A stretch of 37,336 nucleotides of DNA. Source: Porphyromonadaceae bacterium CG2_30_38_12. Its GTDB lineage: Bacteria; Bacteroidota; Bacteroidia; Bacteroidales; Paludibacteraceae. The stretch spans positions 1-37,336 of the forward strand of contig MNZK01000044.1 in assembly GCA_001873635.1 (NCBI GenBank), in the 5' to 3' direction. The translations under genes were made by a program, and so were the position numbers. The notes under the pieces were generated by a model. It was not told the DNA's origin and made no database searches. It saw nothing but the letters and a program-made list of their open reading frames with translations. This document shows, piece by piece, positions 34,838 through 37,336 of the stretch (position 1 is the first letter of the stretch; each line of letters begins with the position of its first letter).

Positions 34838-36226
34838 ATGGAAAAAACACAAAAATTATCTTTATTAAGAGGCACAGACGGCACTAATTATTTAATTCCC
34901 TTTATTTTGGTAACCTCTTTGTTCTTTTTTTGGGGATTAGCTAATAATATGACGGATACACTCTTATCTGCATTCAAAAACATACTTGAAATGACTGATT
35001 TTCAGACATCTTTCATTCAAATGGCATTTTATGGCTCGTATGCTTGTTTTGCACTTCCTGCTGCATTTTTAATTCGCAAATATACTTTTAAAGTAGGAAT
35101 TATTGTAGGGCTGGCACTTTATGCGCTGGGAACATTTTTGTTTTATCCTGCTGGTCAGGCTAGTTCGTATTCGTTTTACTTATTTGCAATTTATATTTTG
35201 GCAGGTGGCTGCTCGATACTCGAAACTACCGCTAATCCATATATTCTTTCGATGGGAAGACCTGAAAATGCTACATTGCGTTTGAATTTTGCACAAGCTT
35301 TTAATCCAATTGGTTCTATTTCGGGTATAATTTTGAGCCAGGTTTTTATATTATCACATTTGAGTAGCAATAAAAGCGCGATGAACGACACCCAATTGCA
35401 AGCAGCACAATCCACCGAAATGTCAGCTGTTACATTAACCTACATGGGAGTTGGCGTTGTATTATTGGCATTATTAATCGTAATCTTATTGTATAAAAAA
35501 ATGCCGGCCAACAAAGATACTACCGGCGATAGTTTCGGACACACTTTACGACGTTTAGTGAAGCGCCGTCATTATTCATGGGGAGTTGTAGCTCAATTCT
35601 TCTATGTGGGTGCTCAAATTGGTGTTTGGTCGTACACTATACGATATGTAATGAAGTCGTTGGGTTTGGTAGATGTTGTAACCGACAATATTATACCCGA
35701 GCAAGTAACTTTATTTATTAAGAATCACACATTTTGGAGCAATATTTGGCAATTTGATGCTACTACAACTGCCGAAAATATTGGCAATTCGTTTTATTTG
35801 ACTTCCTTGATTTTATTCATGGTGTCGCGTTTTATTTTTACTGCATTAATGCGTTACATGCGTCCGGGGATTTTATTGGCTGTAGCTGCAACCGGAGCTA
35901 TTGCAGCATCATTGGTGGCAATTTTTGCAACCGGAATGACAGGAGTAATAGGCTTGGTAATGATTTCGTTCTTTATGTCGCTCATGTTCCCTACTATTTA
36001 TGGTATTGCGCTCGAAGGCATGACCGAAGGCGAATCGAAAGTGGGCGGTTCATTCCTTGTAATGGCAATTTTGGGTGGCGCACTATTAACAACCGGACAA
36101 GGATTTTTATCGACCACATTTAATAGTATTAATGGATCGTATTGGATTCCTTTGGCTTGTTTTGTAATTGTAGGCACTTATGGTTTATTTGCCAACAAAG
36201 ACGAAAAGACAAAACATTTTGCATAA
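34838..36226 (+). CDS. fucP: L-fucose/proton symporter
   Basis: An inner-membrane major facilitator family sugar permease of 462 residues with about twelve hydrophobic segments. It matches FucP closely: FFFWGLANNMTDTLLSAFKNI with Asp40 and AGGCSILETTANPYI with Glu129 correspond to the proton and sugar residues Asp46 and Glu135 of E. coli FucP with the same six-residue offset. NFAQAFNPIGSISG and the late FFMSLMFPTIYGIALEG are family motifs. A GntR regulator gene follows after 9 nt. A related sugar (glucose or galactose for GluP types) is possible, but the residues favour fucose. Confidence 0.9.
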   Translation: MEKTQKLSLLRGTDGTNYLIPFILVTSLFFFWGLANNMTDTLLSAFKNILEMTDFQTSFIQMAFYGSYACFALPAAFLIRKYTFKVGIIVGLALYALGTFLFYPAGQASSYSFYLFAIYILAGGCSILETTANPYILSMGRPENATLRLNFAQAFNPIGSISGIILSQVFILSHLSSNKSAMNDTQLQAAQSTEMSAVTLTYMGVGVVLLALLIVILLYKKMPANKDTTGDSFGHTLRRLVKRRHYSWGVVAQFFYVGAQIGVWSYTIRYVMKSLGLVDVVTDNIIPEQVTLFIKNHTFWSNIWQFDATTTAENIGNSFYLTSLILFMVSRFIFTALMRYMRPGILLAVAATGAIAASLVAIFATGMTGVIGLVMISFFMSLMFPTIYGIALEGMTEGESKVGGSFLVMAILGGALLTTGQGFLSTTFNSINGSYWIPLACFVIVGTYGLFANKDEKTKHFA

Positions 36227-36235
36227 ATCTGAATA

Positions 36236-37219
36236 ATGACAATAAAATATACAAACGCCACATCAAAAATTAAAACCTTGATTGATAGCATAAACGATGC
36301 TGTAATGCGGAAGGACTTACGTGTGGGAGATAATTTATTGTCGATAAACGAAGCAAGTACAAAATACAAAGTATCGCGTGATACGGTTTTTAAGGCATAC
36401 AACGAACTGAAACGGTTAGGCGTAATCGATTCGACACCGCAAAAAGGCTATTTTGTGAAAGGAGAAGTAAATAGAGTTTTACTTTTATTGGATACATACT
36501 CACCTTTTAAAAAGGATTTGTATCATCGGTTTGCAGATAATATACCTGATAATTATAAAGTTGACTTGATATTTCATCAATACAACGAACATTTATTTGA
36601 AACAATCATTGGCGAAAGTATTGGAAAATACAGCATGTATGTGGTGATGAATTTCTCGAACGACAAGTTTTCGGAAACATTGAAATTAATTCCTGCAGGC
36701 AAATTATTGTTGCTCGATTTTGGTGATTTTGAAAAGTCCGATTTCTCGTTTATTTGTCAGGATTTTAATCAAGCATTGTACGATTCGTTGAAAAATGGAA
36801 TTGAAGCCATTCGGAAATTCAGAAAGTTAGTATTCGTTTTTCCGGAGGACTTACGACATCCAATTTCTTCTATTCAATATTTCAAACAATTTTGTGCCGA
36901 TTTTGAATTTGAATATCAGATAGATAGAAAAAAAACGGAGTGGAGAGGTGTTGAAAATGGTTGTTTATACCTGTGTATTACAACCGAAGATATGGTGAAA
37001 ATTGTAAAAGATGCGAATCAGTCTGGCTGCAAACTCGGAAACGAAATTGGTTTGATAGCCTATAACGACGATCCTGTTTTGGAAATAATTCAAAATGGCA
37101 TTTCGTCTATCAGCATTGATTTTGGACTAATGGGCGAAAAAGCAGCACAATTTGTAAAAACAAAAAATCCGATTCAGGAATATTTGCCTACAAAATTGAT
37201 AGTGAGAGGGTCGATATAA
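36236..37219 (+). CDS. fucR: GntR-family regulator with sugar-binding-like domain
   Basis: A 327-residue repressor-like protein: N-terminal GntR winged helix (about 10-75; DNLLSINEASTKYKVSRDTVFKAYNELKRLGVIDSTPQKGYFVKG) and a C-terminal periplasmic-binding-protein-like domain (about 80-325) as in LacI, with IGLIAYNDDPVLEIIQNGISSISIDFGLMGEKAAQ near the end. This is the architecture of FucR, the fucose repressor of Bacteroides. Translation is probably linked to fucP (9-nt gap). The likely operator, TCAGCACA in tandem, appears before fucP and again 82 bp after this gene. Ligand fucose is inferred from context. The stop codon is inside the window, so the gene is complete. Confidence 0.88.
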   Translation: MTIKYTNATSKIKTLIDSINDAVMRKDLRVGDNLLSINEASTKYKVSRDTVFKAYNELKRLGVIDSTPQKGYFVKGEVNRVLLLLDTYSPFKKDLYHRFADNIPDNYKVDLIFHQYNEHLFETIIGESIGKYSMYVVMNFSNDKFSETLKLIPAGKLLLLDFGDFEKSDFSFICQDFNQALYDSLKNGIEAIRKFRKLVFVFPEDLRHPISSIQYFKQFCADFEFEYQIDRKKTEWRGVENGCLYLCITTEDMVKIVKDANQSGCKLGNEIGLIAYNDDPVLEIIQNGISSISIDFGLMGEKAAQFVKTKNPIQEYLPTKLIVRGSI

Positions 37220-37259
37220 TTATGAATTAAGAATTATGAATTAAGAATTAAGAATTGAG
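37218..37259 (+). repeat. Six tandem heptamers AATTAWG
   Basis: AATTATG AATTAAG AATTATG AATTAAG AATTAAG AATTGAG: six 7-bp units in phase, beginning in the stop codon region of the GntR gene. A simple sequence repeat of a type often seen between Bacteroidetes genes. Confidence 0.8.
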
Positions 37260-37300
37260 AGTGTTTAGAGTTTTGAAAAAAATATTTTTTTTACATAATT

Positions 37301-37318
37301 TCAGCACAGTTCAGCACA
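37301..37318 (+). promoter_or_regulatory. Tandem operator for the GntR regulator, site 2
   Basis: TCAGCACAGTTCAGCACA, two exact TCAGCACA units 10 bp apart, differs from site 1 by one base. It lies 17 bp before the window end, presumably in front of the next transcription unit, which would then be a co-regulated (fucose) operon. TAATTTCA just before it is a 6/8 match to TAnnTTTG. Confidence 0.6.
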
Positions 37319-37336
37319 TTAAAATATAAATTAACA

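Overview
The window looks like a chromosomal segment of an AT-rich, anaerobic, saccharolytic member of the Bacteroidetes, most likely Bacteroidales. Three things point there: the gene families present (NifJ-type PFOR, Bacteroidetes-type RpsA, Wzi-like barrel, FucP with a GntR/PBP regulator, AraC next to rhaA-rhaT); the near absence of Shine-Dalgarno sequences; and the repeated Bacteroidetes -7 promoter element TAnnTTTG, which sits at a sensible distance in front of most transcription units. The genus cannot be fixed from sequence reading alone.

Layout. 1-4.5 kb: rpsA and ligA on the minus strand, each with its own -7 element. 4.5-6.0 kb: a gene-poor stretch with a possible small minus-strand operon (tiny Cys-rich ORF, Nif11-like small protein, short lysine-rich ORF), a possible decayed ORF and short repeats. 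6.0-8.5 kb: an iron alcohol dehydrogenase followed by pepT (minus). 9.0-11.3 kb: a complete arsenic operon on the plus strand (arsR, a rhodanese with a Cys-rich tail, thioredoxin-type arsC, acr3), with an operator-like palindrome around its -7 element. 11.4-12.3 kb: a Bor-like lipoprotein and a DgkA-family kinase (minus). 12.3-15.0 kb: a secreted esterase, a YggS-family PLP protein and recF (plus), divergent from the kinase across a perfect 16-bp inverted repeat carrying both -7 elements. 15.0-21.6 kb: a tight minus-strand cluster AsmA-like / sugar transferase / Wzi-like barrel / coaE, probably concerned with the cell envelope, meeting recF tail to tail with a few bases of overlap. 21.9-22.8 kb: an ECF sigma factor and a small protein, ending in a terminator. 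22.9-26.2 kb: tilS and topB (minus, overlapping by ATGA). 26.4-29.7 kb: rhaA, rhaT and an AraC regulator for L-rhamnose. 29.8-33.4 kb: nifJ (minus). 33.4-34.6 kb: a DUF4143-type ATPase with altered catalytic motifs. 34.8-37.2 kb: fucP and a GntR-type regulator, with the same tandem TCAGCACA site in front of fucP and again at the window end, where another target operon probably begins.

How it fits together: uptake and isomerisation of deoxyhexoses (rhamnose, fucose) feed fermentation through PFOR and the alcohol dehydrogenase, which may reduce the aldehyde products. Housekeeping genes (rpsA, ligA, recF, topB, tilS, coaE) are interleaved with envelope genes and the arsenic resistance operon. 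I see no phage, insertion sequence, CRISPR, tRNA or rRNA. The most unusual signals are regulatory architectures, the small-ORF cluster near 5.1-5.5 kb and the degenerate DUF4143 ATPase; none is proven to be a new system.
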